In this document: positions 5,324-6,165 of the stretch, in pieces
How positions within the stretch are numbered: position 1 is the first letter of the stretch
How the letters are laid out: each line of letters opens with the position of its first letter
Notes under the pieces: model-generated
The model's input: the letters and a program-made list of their open reading frames with translations, nothing else
Database searches by the model: none
Told to the model about the DNA's origin: nothing
Made by a program: the position numbers and the translations under genes
Assembly (NCBI GenBank): GCA_902795785.1
Contig: CADBMK010000106.1
Coordinates: forward strand, 1 to 6,165
Source: an uncultured Bacteroidia bacterium
Lineage (GTDB): Bacteria; Bacteroidota; Bacteroidia; Bacteroidales; UBA932
Direction: 5' to 3'
Length of the DNA stretch: 6,165 nt

Positions 5324-6165
5324 ATGAAGTTTAAGTATTTCATTGCGATTGTTTTCGCAGCGCTGTTTTCAATACCATCTTTTTCCAAGGTCAGAAGCGA
5401 TGTTCCTGTCCTTCCTGATGCAATGCCTGGTGAGTATCATGACGGTCTGAACGAGGATGAATGGCAATTGTATTCACTGTCATTCCGCAGGCTCCGCTCG
5501 CCGCTGGCACTTCAGCTCGCCGACTCTCTGATCAGTCTCGGACAGAAGAGGAATTCCAAAAAGGCAATTATCTTCGGTTGGAAGAGGCGTCTTCAGTATT
5601 ATATCAATAACAACGAGCCGGCTCTGGTGGATGAATGCCAGAAGTACAGGACACTTTGCGAGGAACTCAATTATTATGACCAGTATTACTTCTCGTATTA
5701 TATCGAGGTCAGGTATCAGCTTGATTACGGAACCAGCACAGATGTTATCAGGACGCTTCAGGAAATGCGCATCAAGCTTTCCAACGGGAAGAAGGATGTT
5801 GCGGGAGAGGCTTATTATTATTTCCTGAACGGACGCAACGCCCATTACAGGACGGATTATCCTTCTGCCATCAATTCTTATCGAAAGGCTTTTGAATACA
5901 AGGACGAACGTCTTGACGATGAGTTCTATGCCGTTACTGCCGCCGATATAGCCAAATGTTATTTTGGAATGTTTGAATGTGGCAAGTCTATTGACGTGCT
6001 CAACCAGGCTTCCAAGTATAAGATGTCACCCCTCCTTCAGAAACGTATGGAGGTGCTTTACTGCCTCGACTACGGTTATTTGATAATGAAGGATGAATTC
6101 CTGCGTCATTATACGCTTCTCAAGTCCATCCAGGCCGTTTACAATAAAGAGGATGTGACCATGAT
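5324..6165 (+). CDS. Secreted TPR-type protein, N-terminal 280 residues (runs off the window); possible sensor-regulator
   Basis: An open frame runs from the ATG at 5324 to the end of the window without a stop. Residues 1-21 form a signal peptide: the basic start MKFK, a hydrophobic core from Y5, and a likely cut after SFS (21). The mature part is helical and rich in Tyr, Lys and Asp. Residues about 162-195, including LNGRNAHYRTDYPSAINSYR, match a TPR pattern with the small and aromatic residues at expected spacing, and 201-233 looks like the next repeat; 45-130 may hold more divergent helical pairs. In Bacteroidota, such signal peptide-TPR proteins often continue into a membrane helix and a histidine kinase or HTH domain, but some are plain exported TPR proteins. 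The missing C-terminus decides this. It is divergent from apt. Confidence 0.8.
   Translation, partial: MKFKYFIAIVFAALFSIPSFSKVRSDVPVLPDAMPGEYHDGLNEDEWQLYSLSFRRLRSPLALQLADSLISLGQKRNSKKAIIFGWKRRLQYYINNNEPALVDECQKYRTLCEELNYYDQYYFSYYIEVRYQLDYGTSTDVIRTLQEMRIKLSNGKKDVAGEAYYYFLNGRNAHYRTDYPSAINSYRKAFEYKDERLDDEFYAVTAADIAKCYFGMFECGKSIDVLNQASKYKMSPLLQKRMEVLYCLDYGYLIMKDEFLRHYTLLKSIQAVYNKEDVTM

Noticed and set aside
5480..5845. A 121-codon minus-strand frame inside the TPR gene
   Set aside because: The plus-strand frame has a signal peptide, an exact promoter match and TPR pattern and stays open for 280 codons; the minus frame has none of these.

Overview
The window looks like a stretch of chromosome from a member of the Bacteroidota, most likely the order Bacteroidales. 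Three things point there. Starts lack strong Shine-Dalgarno sequences. Close matches to the Bacteroidota -7 promoter element TAnnTTTG lie shortly upstream of five of the gene starts. The protein types are also typical: a membrane-tethered AraC-type regulator, a secreted TPR protein, a MenA of the menaquinone pathway and a Bacteroides-like Apt. No phage, transposon, CRISPR or tRNA signal was seen, so this is ordinary chromosomal housekeeping and regulatory sequence with one unusual non-coding region.

Layout: (1) 1-200, minus strand, the first 66 codons of anhydro-N-acetylmuramic acid kinase (anmK). (2) 275-1027, plus strand, a short-chain dehydrogenase/reductase divergent from anmK. (3) 995-1870, minus strand, a one-piece membrane regulator with a lipobox-like N-terminus, a periplasmic helical part, a membrane segment and an AraC-type DNA-binding domain; its 3' end overlaps the reductase gene by 33 bp. 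(4) 1871-2253, a long AT-rich gap with spaced repeats, an internal promoter match and a strong intrinsic terminator that abuts the next promoter, possibly hiding a small RNA. (5) 2254-4662, plus strand, a tight three-gene cluster: LacX-like aldose 1-epimerase, menA prenyltransferase and a CPBP intramembrane protease. (6) 4663-5208, minus strand, apt, directly abutting the protease gene tail to tail. (7) 5324 to the window end, plus strand, the N-terminal 280 codons of a secreted TPR-type protein, divergent from apt.

How they work together: anmK (murein recycling), apt (purine salvage) and menA (menaquinone for anaerobic respiration) are core metabolic functions. The epimerase-menA-CPBP cluster looks cotranscribed by spacing, although no obvious common pathway joins them. 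The membrane regulator could sense an envelope signal and act directly on DNA; its target is unknown. The most interesting places are the 1871-2253 gap, the non-ATG start of the protease gene, and the apt/TPR divergent promoter with an inverted repeat.
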